NCBI GenBank assembly: GCA_032209605.1
Contig: JASFXZ010000009.1
Location: forward strand, 19,703,553 to 19,767,552
Reading direction: 5' to 3'
Source: Mactromeris polynyma
Lineage: Eukaryota > Mollusca > Bivalvia > Venerida > Mactridae
Length of the DNA stretch: 64,000 bases
Shown here: positions 21,665 to 33,800 of the stretch, piece by piece
Position numbering within the stretch: position 1 is the stretch's first letter
How the letters are laid out: each line of letters starts with the position of its first letter
The notes under the pieces: model-generated
Database searches by the model: none
Told to the model about the DNA's origin: nothing
The model's input: the letters and a program-made list of their open reading frames with translations, nothing else
Made by a program: the position numbers and the translations under genes

Positions 21665-24289
21665 ATCGGGAAGGCAACATTCACAAAACAGAGCCTACCC
21701 ACACAGATGCAAACCTCACACTTAAAGGATAGTCCATTTGAATAATCTTCTAATGGAAACCTTCTAATGGAAATCTTCTAACACTTAACAGTGCCCCCAT
21801 AAAAATAAAAGTACTGCAGCAAAGAGCTTGAAAACCAAACCCTCAAAACTTGTTTCTCTAGAAACCGGAATCTTCTGACAACAGGAGGTAAAAGAGGTCC
21901 AATGTTTTTCTCCAATTACATCAATGTGAACAATTGTCTGAATACCAGAATCTCCAAATTCTAAATACAAGATGACTTTTTATGGTGGCAGACAGATAAT
22001 TGCACGGTAAAAGATGCATAAAAACTGTAAGGTATTATTAGAATCAGGATTTCTGTACATTTAGAAATATACGGCTTGAGTGTTACTGTTTTGGCAGGAA
22101 AGAGCCTATTCCGAATGACAGCCTAATATAAGCAGTTACTCGAATGCCTGATATTTCCTTCCGCACACAAAGCCAGTGATAGATTCTTTTTCTTGCAAAC
22201 CTCTCTGAAGAAATAAAAAACGTGATTAAATGTTTTAACGACTTTTTATTTATAGTACTTAACAGTATTGTTTTACAAATTCATTCAAGTTATTATTCGA
22301 TGTTTCATGACCTCATTACTTGACTTCATCAGCACAAGTTAGACTCCTCCTACACAGGGGGCCCAGTTTTCCAGCCCCAATGAAAACACAGGAAATCCCA
22401 GTCGGTAATGCAAGAGAAATTATATATATATTTCTGTGAAGTTATTTTTGAAATCGTGTTTGTGGTTTGACCTCTAGAGCTAAACAAGTTTTTTTCTGCA
22501 ATTTGACCTGGTAATCTTTACCCCAGGTGACCTACTTTCTAACTTGACCTTGATTTCATAAGAAAAACATTTTCAACAAGTATGCAAACCAGGTTGAAAG
22601 TGTGTCTAAGGTTTTATCATATAAAAAAAACTTTTTATGCTTTATTAAGATTTCACCTGCTGACCTAGTTTTTGACCCTAGGTGACTCAGCTTAAAACTG
22701 ACGTAGATTTTAGAGTAGTCCGGACAAGAAAGGTACCATATATACTATATGTTGCATAATCAAAAGGCCATAACTCCGTGAAAAATAGTCTGACCGAAAC
22801 TGTGTGATAATATGCGCATCTCTTCTAGGTAGTAAAGCTTCCCAAGTTTTGTTGAATTCCTGTCAGTAATTTCTGAGAAGTAGTCCGGCCAAGAACGTTG
22901 GAATGACTAAATGGATGAAGCAGCGACTATATGCTCCCCCCTTCATCAACAGGGAGCATAAAAACCTCACTAGATGCACCGATAGGACACGGTGCCCCAG
23001 TTACTCCTCCAATTTTTTAAAAATCTTAATTGCAACCAAAATCAAACTTGACCTGTATTTTATCATCCTACACATATGTGCCCAATAAGAATTGAACAAC
23101 CCGTCTTTTCAAAACTTGTTGATCGACGGAAGGACAGACAGACAGGGGTAAGACCCATTCTTCAAATGCGAGGGCATGAGAATGATAAATGTACAGTCCC
23201 AACAATGTGACTTAGAGGATGTTCTAACTAGACCCTTCTTATATTAAACTTTCTCTCAAATGTGGTTCAATATAATGGTTGTAATTATGAGTCATGTTTT
23301 ATGGCTACATCAGCCATTGCACTTTTTATTTGTGTTTTCAATTGTACAGAGATGTTTATAATTTGTTAAGTTGTATGCTTCTTTGTTTAAAAGATATGTA
23401 TCACATGTTGAGGTATACACAGTCCAAATTTCAACGAAATCCATTCATAAATATTCAAATTACAATCAATTTAATATGGGCCTAGTTAGACCATCCTATA
23501 CATGTATAATTATCTACTACATGTAAACACCATCATCATAAAATGAAAACATGGTTAATGGGACATAAAACCTTTTATACAATAACAGCAAATTGTTTCA
23601 AGATTAAAGAAAAGTAGGAAGAATCAGAAATGATTTATTTATTATGACACATCGTAAATTCTCAAAATGTGACCTGTAATTAAATATGTACAGTAATCAC
23701 ATAGCTTGAAAAGTTGATAAACATTGAAAGGGTCAAAGTTAGTATATGTTGTTTCATAAATTATCACTTTGAAAAATGATAGGGACATTGAACAAAGATT
23801 TGGAATGGTCTGAAGCCATTCTAGTTTTTATTCAAAGCACAACTTTGTGAGCATCATAATAGAAAACATGCATAATTGACAAGCACTGTTTGTAAATCAT
23901 GCGCGCCACCTGGAAATCAGTCAGGCATGTATTTTCGTTCAAGACTAAAAATAAAGACCAAGGCGAAAATAAAAGCTTAATTGATTAGACTTAGGTGAAG
24001 TAAACATATTTAACAATAGGACTAAAATGATAAACAAAAAAGTTTAACTTAGATGATGTTAACTTTCTGAACCTATTAAAATAACATCAGGGTCTTAACT
24101 AACTCCAGGGCCCATAAAATGAGCCTTGATATTAAAACATACCCCAGGGCCCATAAAGTGAACCTTGATATTAAAACATACCCCTAACTGTTTCATGTAA
24201 ATAATAAAATCTTTTCACTTTAAAATCATGGTCATGTTTAACAATTTAAAACAATGAGGGTCACTATTTACGGCCACATTAATGTCTAC
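21665..24289. other. Non-coding region
   Basis: No gene supported. About 22690-23150 looks like a dispersed repeat, with agtccggacaagaaagg and agtccggccaagaacg phrases and ggccataactcc. A 40-bp segment (ccagggcccataaa...) is duplicated at 24103-24183. Confidence 0.5.
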
Positions 24290-24530
24290 CTTGGCCAAGT
24301 GGTTAAGGCATCTGCCTTGGGAGTTGGGGTGTCAAAGGTTCGAATCCCGGTAGGGGATCATTTTGTTATGACTGGTTGCTGAGCCGCCAGCTGGTTAAAT
24401 AATGGCTACCCTGTGTCTACCTGCCTAGTGCGTGGCATTAAAGGACATAAATCGAGAAGTAAATGTGCTCGGGAAATAAATGTGCTCAGAAAGTAGGCGT
24501 CTCATAAGTCATAAATGGCTGGCTCTTTAA
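24290..24530 (+). mobile_element. tRNA-derived SINE
   Basis: A box tggccaagtggttaaggc at 24302 and B box ggttcgaatcc at 24338 have tRNA-like spacing. The acceptor-like ctacc and ggtag pieces pair, but the T stem is poor, so it is not a working tRNA. An unrelated body with aaatgtgctcgg/aaatgtgctcag repeats follows. Confidence 0.65.
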
Positions 24531-25097
24531 ATAGGGGTAACCATAAAATAAATAAACGCTTTATTTATGTTCAGGAATTGTAAGCTCCTTCAAACCAGAG
24601 ATTATAATCTCTGAATGAGATATAGGTCTTGTCTAAGTTTTATTTGTTTTAATAAAAAAAACAAAAACACTTTCTGGTAATGTCGGAAAAGTGCAGCACA
24701 CAAACATAATGAAAGTACTTGTATGTTTAGAAATGGCGATTGAAATTGGAACAGCAGAAATATCCTGAAGTTTCAACTGACTTGACCAGCCCCTATGACC
24801 CTTAATATACCTGCCTTGCAATATCAACCAGTACTCAACTTTACAGCTTTAGTGGAAAGCCATCCATAAATAATTCTTTGTGTGGCAGTTTTACCCACTT
24901 AGACCCCTCAATTTGGCCTCAATTTGAAGAAAATACGTAAGTATGAAGCCAGTAACTGTTTTAGATTTATTTATCAATTGTTTCAGCATGTGCAATCCAA
25001 AGGTTCAGTAGTTTTGATTTTGGTAAAAATAAGGTATTTGTCCTGTTAATATAAAATAATCATCAGCATCTACAGACAAACAAGCTATAGAGAAATT

Positions 25098-25752
25098 AGA
25101 AATGTGTCCATAGGACACAGATGCCCCCACTTCCAGCCTTTGTCACAAAAGCAAATAACTTTATTCTGCTCATAGTTTGTGAATGTGTATGCAAATTACC
25201 AAGTGAACAACTGTACTGATTATGGTGATAAGTCAAGGGCAATAACTTTGCACTTACTGGGCATAATATCAGGTTCACAACTATACAGGCTGGTGAGCCT
25301 CCCTATTAAGTTTTATGACTCTGTCTCATATACTTTTGGAGATATGCGCGACACAAGATTGCATACTCTGTAGGCTATATTTTAACTAAATCAAGGGCCA
25401 TAACTCTGCACTTACAGGGCAGAGTCAAATATGAAACCCCAGGTGCACAACTACACAGGCTGGTGAACATTTCTGTAAAGTTATATGAATCTGGCTGACC
25501 TATTGTATTGGAGATATGGGTGACACAAGATTGCATACTCTGTAGCTATATTTTAAAGTCAAGGGTCATACGTCTGCACTTTCTGGACACAGCCAAACAT
25601 GAAACCCCAGGTGCAAAACTACATAGGCTGGTGAATATTCCTGTAAAGTTTTATGACTCTGGCTCATATTCTTTTGGAGATATGAGTGACAGACGGAAGG
25701 ACGGAAGGAGAAGGGCAAATCTATATGCCCCTGCTTTCAGAGTGGGGGCATA
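25098..25752 (+). repeat. Dispersed repeat, 'gtccataggacacag' family (copy 1)
   Basis: Begins gaaatgtgtccataggacac and ends gagtgggggcataaaaa. The interior has three diverged tandem units with ggccataactctgcactta and cacaggctggtgaac. A shorter copy lies at 57186-57703 and fragments at 44490-44700 and 54060-54110. Confidence 0.8.
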
Positions 25753-27789
25753 AAAATATACTAGAGTAAATTCGAAAGTATCTTTTATCAAATTTATAAA
25801 TATTTTTAAATAAATTTAAAAAAAACGGTGAAATTTAGTCAAATTGCGCTCTTTTGATAAAGTTATACTTTAAATTTCTAATATCAGAACATAGGTTTCA
25901 AGAATAAATAATTTGCTAACCAATTAAACTTATTTAGATTAAGAGTTGTTGGCTTTGTTAAATAAAAACAAAAGTATTTTTGTGAAATCTGGGCCAGGTA
26001 GGCTTATGCCAAACAAACATGCTTTTACTGTTGGGCTTACTGAAAGGAAAATCAACTTCATCATAGATCATCAAAACACTTAATTTGTAACTTATAAGGT
26101 GTCAGATGCTCAACTGGAAGACATGGACTCATACCCTGCAAAGGTCCAAAACACAATAAACTTGGGTTTTGTATGAACCTCGAAAAGCATCTAAATATTC
26201 ATAGTGTCTTTGTTATAATTGAGCTTTAATATACTTAGTACATTTAAAAACATACATTTAAATATGAGTTTCAAAAGTAATAAAATAGAATTTAAAGAAG
26301 CATGGTTGGTAAAAAATTGTGCGTTTTTAAATGTACCGAGTATACATGAGTATACAGTGTATACAACTTCTGTACCTCATGGAACACAAAAACTTAATTT
26401 AGGATGTCTGAGTTCTGTACAAAATTATATCCAGAAGTTTTATTTTAAAAAGTTTTGCAAACAATACATCAATCCTTGAACACGTACCATACGATACACA
26501 GATCACTTCGAGCTTTGCATATCACACATCAATCATCTTGTTTTGCAATCATTTTGACACATCATTCATTTTATGCTTCGAATATGAAACTTGGATCGAA
26601 TATGAAACGTGGATCGTTTTATGTTTTGCATATGAAATACCAATCACTTAATGCATTCTAACCTTTGCATATGATACATTAATTGTTCTATGCCTAGCAT
26701 ATGTTACGCGGATCAGTTTATATTTACAATGCATTATTCATCTGAAACTTTATCACAACGGTACACCAATAGTCTTAAGGTTAATGTGTACAGCTTTAAT
26801 TTGAAGGGGTCAAACTGGCAGATTTAAACAAGTGGGCCATGATGGCCCTATATCGCTCACCTGAATACACTGCCATGTTTTTTTACGGCACTTAATTATT
26901 TATGCAATCTTGTAAGAGGACCACTAGACAATGCTACACACCCAATATCAAAGCTCTAGACCGTAGGGTTTTGGACAAGAAGATTTTCAAAGTTTACACT
27001 TTTCTGCTATTTTAGCACCTGTGACCTACTTATGCAGCAGACCGGAACGATTTATGCAACTTTGAAAGAGGTCAACCCAAGGATCAGTCCTGTGAAGTTT
27101 GGGCAATAACCATTCAGTAGTATAGGAGATGTTGTTTATAGAAAATGTTGATGCACAACGCACAATTCACGACGACAGACCGCCAAGGATCCTAGAAGCT
27201 CACCATGAGCACTTGGTGCACAGGTGAGCTAAAAACAGATATTTTGGCATTGTTTAACATTGGCGCTTCCTTTAAGTTCTCCACTAAAATAAATCCTTTG
27301 GTAACCAACCTGTTAGGCGAATTCTGTGTGATGCGCCTGTACCGCTATATTTAATCAATTTCAGTGTGATATAACTACGTGGTGCTCATCCAATGCATGA
27401 CGTTTATTGCTCGGTAACTAGGTCTGTTATATATCATTCTACATTTCATATTTCTCTAGAGTTTGAACTAATTGTGATAGTAAACAAAAGCGTAGTCGCA
27501 CAGACTAACAAAAGCCAGTTGTGTTTGTAAACTTCTGTTTTAATGATAAATAATAATAAGTTCACAACAATAATAAGACTACTGTTTTCAGATCAACTAG
27601 TGTTTTGCTTGAACCCATGAGATGACCGTATTTCGGATGCTGGGAATCGACGAATATATGCATTTTTGGAGATGAAATTATTCAGACAGTTTAATTGGCG
27701 CTTCAGGCAAAAACCGCTGACACAGCCAAAATTAAACCACAGCCAATAAAGGTATGTATACAGTAATAAACAATAGACCAATCCAATAC
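25753..27789. other. Non-coding region downstream of the last MLH1 exon seen
   Basis: No exon recognised. It holds a degenerate repeat of catatgaaac/gatacatcaat phrases at about 26455-26760 and the dispersed repeat at 26829-27236. It is either an MLH1 intron or 3' flank. Confidence 0.5.
26829..27236 (+). repeat. Dispersed repeat, 'aagaggaccactagacaatgc' family (full copy)
   Basis: Contains aagaggaccactagacaatg, gacaagaagattttcaaagt, ctgtgacctacttatgca and tgtgaagtttgg in order, bounded by tcgctcacctg and caggtgagct. Copies of the same order occur at 44160-44440 and in the cluster 46340-47445. Confidence 0.8.
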
Positions 27790-27893
27790 CTGCATGCATA
27801 GTATCTTTGATGCTCCTTTGAAGGTCAAGTAAGCTAGTAAGTCGAATTTCTCTCCTCTTTGGCTGACTTCCACACTGGGGTAGATTGCTTTTA
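27790..27893 (-). CDS. MLH1: MLH1 exon (matches 3' part of human exon 13)
   Basis: 104 bp; acceptor tttttcag upstream and donor gtattgg. It encodes a segment with [14 protein letters not shown], aligned to the RRIINLTSVLSLQ region that opens the MLH1 C-terminal domain. The exon ends after the first base of a codon, exactly where human exon 13 ends (codon 520 by my alignment). It joins the preceding exon in frame. Confidence 0.9.
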
Positions 27894-30800
27894 CTGAAAA
27901 AAAGACAAAAAAACATAGTAATCCAATTCTCCATGTAACTTGAAAAGTAGTAACAACATCGCAACCAAACCCGTGATTTGTTTTTAAAAAACTTCATTCT
28001 CATAATTATATTTACTTATTTGTATGTATATAAACTTTCAATTATACACAACGTATATATCTATTAATTGGCCTGCATAAATGGTATGAGTACTGTTATT
28101 TCATTGGAAGTATAAAATGCATCACCGTTAATAACTGTCCAAAAAAGTTAATAACTGTCCAAAAAAGAACGTTTAAAACAATATCTTATTGACTGAAACA
28201 TTCATATCAAAACAAGTGAATTTAATGAGTTCAGGTTTACAAACTGAGTTGGGAAACCAGTCTAAGAATGCAGTCTTTACAGCCATTGGTCAATTTTAAG
28301 ACAGAGCTCAGAACCAACCAATCAGATTTGACTTCAGTTCAAAACTGGTCTTCAAATTCAGATTTGTAACCCAAGAACTTGACAATATCCATATGATACA
28401 GATTTTCAGTTTCACATGGCTCAAACAAAACTTTCCAAAAAAATTCAAGTACTTTTCAAGGACTTTTTCTCCATTTTTAAGGACTAAAAAATGTTGTTTT
28501 TTTTGGTATAGAAGAGAAGGGATCCATTGTATTTTTCAAGCTTATCCCCCTGAGATGACTATCACTGCAGCATGGACAAAATTACAGTGTGAGAATAACT
28601 TAAAGAGGACATACAACCTGTCGACTACCGTACTGTATTACCATACCATCGCCTACATGGCAGTAGGCCCATTCAAAAACAGCTCTGTTATTATTCCGCA
28701 TTTTTTCATCATTATTGTGTTTGTTATTTTTTTCTATTTTTTTCTATTTGCAGCAGAAAAACTTTATATGAAATTCAAGTACTTTTCAAGGAGTTTTTGG
28801 CTGTTACCAAATTCAAGCAGTTTTCAAGGAGTATGAATCAAATTCAAGGACTTTTCAAGACCTGTGCAAACCTTGGTTTCAAAATTGAGACAATTTTCAA
28901 GGCTGTTGCTCGATTGAGAAACAGAAACATGTTGGCAATAAAATAAACAGATTATAATTGGTAATAATTTTTATTGTATCAGTCAAATTTGAATAAATAA
29001 CTGGACCATTACTATGTGTTCTTTGGTAATCCCACACAGTGAGTTATTAAATGTACTAAGAATATTATGATTGACAATGTTGCATTCATTCATTCATCTG
29101 CTGTTGTACAAAAAATGTACAAGTAATCACAATGGCATGGATTCTGAACACATGCAACTCTTTGTGAACTAACCTTCCATGAAATTAAAGGGAATAAAGC
29201 ATAGGAGATTTTTCCTTCTCAAGAATGAGAAATCCAAAATTTATTTGTCCAAGAGAAAACAGCTTGAGGTCTAAACATGGAATTTTATGCAAACAATAAA
29301 TTGATATTTCAGACAGTTTGTTTGTTTCATCGGGTTTAACGCCGTTTCTCAACGATATTTCAGTTATATACGGCGGCCGGTTCACCTAACCAGTTTTTCC
29401 TGGACTGAATTCTTACCAGTACAAACTTACCCTTCCACAAGGAGCCGGCAACTTCTCCACATATGGAGGAAAATCGAAATTTTTGTCAAATTTTCATGGA
29501 AGGGTATGACCTGCCGTGACCGGGAATCGAACCCAGATCACCGGGTTACATATTTCAGACAGAGTTACCTGAAAGAATTTGAAGAAGATACTTCAGAGTC
29601 AATCTCCATAGACTCTTCAATCTTGGAGGAGGAAACAGCTGGAGTCTCAGCTGAACTCTGTATGGTAGAGCTGTTCTGATTGGCTGGTTTCATTGCTGCA
29701 TTTTGACTGGCTACTGAGTCTCCAGACTGACTATTTGGTTTGAAGAAAGCATCAAGTTTTTGTTCCTTGCTGTCAGTGCGAATCATCTGATGAGCATAAG
29801 GCTTACCAGATAAGTCTGAGAATTGAAACGGAAAGATAAAATGAAAATCATTGAGAATGTCAGACTGAGGATAATTTTCCTATATAATACATGCATTCAT
29901 GAAAGCTGTAAAGCATATGTCGTCTCCAATTTAAACACTAATGACAATGAGTTCAATAAGGCGGTATTGTTGGAATGTGTAAGTTAAACGTAATGAATTT
30001 GTAGACACAAATAAATAGAAATATCCTATAAACCAATAACAAACCAAGCACACATTGAATTCAACATGTTCAATAAAACTGTATCAGGCATCTCGTATAT
30101 TCCTTTCATGTGGTGCTTTAGCATCTCATTGTTATCATCATCAACTGGATTGTCTACTTGGAATACCGCAATATTCATCGTATCAAGATAATAGTACATG
30201 TAAAGTCCTCTGATTTTATTATAGATTGGATAATTAACAATTGATTTGCCAGGAATATATCAATTGTGGAATGGCGGGAGTCTCGATATAAACATAACTT
30301 ACCAGCACTTTTCTTGTCATCGCCATCTTCTTTAGATAACTCTGGTATTACAGCTGCACCTGGCAGTAAGGCTTGTGTGTAGTATGTTCGACTGATATTG
30401 CAACCAAGTAGTTTTGTTTCTATTGCTTTTTGAACACTTTCTATAATGGCATCTTCATGCAGGAATCTTACCTCGTGTTTTGTTGGATGGACATTGACGT
30501 CTATATTCTGAGGGGCAATTTCTAAACTGAAAATGGCAAAATGAAAACCTTATTTCAGATATGATTCGACATTCTTTAAGTACTTGATTTATACAGAAAA
30601 ACCAGACTTAAAGACTCCCTCAATAATAAGACCACCTCAATATTAAGACCAGTTTTCAAGCGTCCTAAAGGTGGTCTTATTTTTGAGGTACCAGACACTT
30701 CCAAGAAAGAATGTAGTTTGTGACGTCAAACTTTCATTGGGAAATACGTGACGTCATAATTAATGTCACTAATACAGGTTTTGTCATGGATGTGTCCATC

Positions 30801-33800
30801 TATCTGTTTTTAACCAGTAAGGTAACTGTGACAGAGGAAGCTCAGCAAGTCATTAGATTTCTTGAAAGAAACTGTCCATTTTACTTGTGTCAGACATTTC
30901 AAACTCGTCTTAATTACGTGTAGCTGAATAAATGTTTGTGACAATCACACGTTTTGAAGAAGGTTTTATACTCAAAGCTATTACTTTTTCTAAAAATTTC
31001 TAATTCACAACAACACCACATGAGGTTAATTAAAACAGAAGGCTGAATTCTTTAAGTCACAACCTACCACAAAAATGACATATTTACACACATTTGGCTA
31101 AACCAATTACAAATTTTCTGTTGGCCAAGAAAAATGTTTTCATGCAAGGAACTTGTTTATTTTATTAAATTAATAAAAAATGTCAGGGCTGTGTGTATAA
31201 TAATTATGTGGTTGTCAGGGACGATAAACGAGGAACTGATTGATGACGGTTTAAAACAAGAACAATCGAACATTTTCGAAACACAGCAGGCATAAATAAC
31301 ACTATTTCTATAAAGAATTGCTTGATACAGATTGTTATTTAAGGTAAATTGAACACAGCCTCTTAAAATAATGTCTCCTTGAAACACGTAAAGTGCATTC
31401 CCTTCACAAAATCACATCACAAGCAACACGGGTTATAAATGTAATATCACATGCATGCACAATACAAATATTGAATGGATAGTTTGCAGTTTTAATCCAA
31501 ACGCTGTATTTTGATATTTGTTGATATACAATAAATATATTTTGGTTACGGCTTGAAGTCAGTGACATTGATATAGTCCAATGAACACATTAAAGCATCC
31601 TGCACAATATATTAAGTTCTGATGCACCTGAAATAAGGAATAAATCACAAAAAAACAACAACAAAAAACATGAAGAAAGTTCAGTTTATAGAGTTTGATT
31701 AAAGAGGGCCATGCAGGTTAGATCATAACGCGATTGTTGTAAGCATGGCTGATTGACCCTCTTGTGCCAATTTCTTTAGAAATTGAAGCACAAAAACATA
31801 ATGGCAAGAACCGTTGTTGCTCCGTCATTTTATCCAAATCTAGCAGTGTTTTAGCTGTTCCATGACAAAATCTGTATTAGTGACCAACATTTTCCAAAAG
31901 ATACATTTTTCTCGATTTATTTAATACCAAAAATATCAAAACTTTTGTTTTTGTGGCAATTCAAATAGTAAGCGATCAAAGACAATTCCATAACAGCACT
32001 CATTTTGTGACGTCAACTTTCACTGAGAAATACTCAACGTCTCAACTACCGTCACTAATACAGGGACCGTAATCACTAACGTTTTAAGACTGAATCTCAG
32101 ACTTAGACTTTAAAATGATAAATTTTAATTTTGTTCCTACGTTATCATTACACAATATATTTTGATAAAACATGGCAAAAGTGTAGAGTGAGTAACAAGA
32201 AATATTCAGACAAAAATTTAACCATTTAAATATAATGAAAACGAAATGCTTGTAAATTTAATTTTTGCAATTTTAAAGTCTGAGATTAAGTCTTAAAACG
32301 TTTGATGCTCCGGACAAGGAAAATTGCAACGGACCGCCTGACCGACCGACCACAGGGCGACTCCTATATAACCCCTTCAATCTTCGTTTGGTGGAAGTTT
32401 GGTGAGGGTATAATAACTAAGATGCTCTAAATGCCACACTTGTTATACCCCCGCCAAAACAATTTAGCATTAATGGTATGAATACATTGTCTAATGGCAT
32501 TAGTTAAAAATATTAATTTCACAATACACTTGTTTCCTGTTAAAAACAAAACACAAATGACTAAACATGACAAAAGTATTTAGAATTGCAATGGATTAAT
32601 GCAATGCATTCAATGCGTGACAGCTGTGTTTGCACCGTATTTATGAGTCCTCAGGGAAGTTTACAAAAGAACATGGATGAACATTAGATATTTTGTTTCA
32701 TTCAATGAATAAAAATGGCGGACCAATACATCAATTTTTTCAAAACGTATTGACACAAGTATCGATGGATTGATTTATTGTCTAACCCCAACTTGCACCT
32801 AAGTAAAGATTGGTCGAGTTTGTGGTCCTATCTCGTCAATAAGGGATACGAACACACGACCTTCAAATCAGAGGACAGATGCCCTAACCTTCGACCTCTA
32901 TGCTTCCCAGTGGAGGGTTTAAACTTCCCCTTTAAGTGGCAGCTACTGTAGATGAGCTATGTGTTGGACACATAAACAGAATTGGTTATCTCAGCCAGTA
33001 AGCTAGAGATCCAAGGTGTGCCAATAACAAGATACTTGAACTCTGTTGTTTTTATTTTTCAAGCCAAATGATATTTGTAGCCAAGACAATTAATGTAAGA
33101 TCAGAAAATGAATATCTTGAATATTCAACAGTTCAATCCCATTTGTATGCATATTATTGCACCTATTAGTAGCTACGGCTATGATGCATTCTTTGGCTTA
33201 TGGCTGCATTTGACTATATTAATCAAAATAATATATTTTCCACACTTTTTTTTATGTCCAATACTCGAACAAATATATACAACAACCACGTTTAACATAT
33301 AAAACCACTTCCATGCTTCATAACAAATCCAATTTCCGCAAATTGTCAGAAGAGGAGTTCATTTCAAAAGGACATTTCCGAAACAACAATCATTTATATC
33401 ATCTTTTATTGCCCCATTTGGTAAGAATATACTAAAATTTCTTAAGATTTAAAAACACAGCTATTGACAGAAGAAAATGTTGTAACATTAATTCAGCAAT
33501 TCTACCTAAACCGAAGATGAATTACCAAGCAATTTATCATTTCCACAACAGGTATAATGATATGCCTCAAGGGACATTTTTTCTCATCTATAGGAATGCA
33601 TTAAATGTTCAATGTGTACATTGCCGATGTCTCACTTAGACTGCCAAGAATTCTAAGAGGAGGGCAATATATATAAAATAATGATATTTCAATAACAAAA
33701 CAGCACTTATAAAGCCATCATTCAGCAGAAATGGATTGTTCCCAGCTCTGGGAGAACACTTCCATCATGAGGGGCGTACAAGAAGTAGAACACTTCCATC

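Noticed and set aside
24290..24365. Functional tRNA gene
   Set aside because: A and B boxes are good, but the T stem does not pair and a non-tRNA body follows directly, as in a SINE.
28393..28836. 147-codon plus frame
   Set aside because: Composed largely of the ttcaaggacttttcaagg dispersed repeat and homopolymer-rich DNA.
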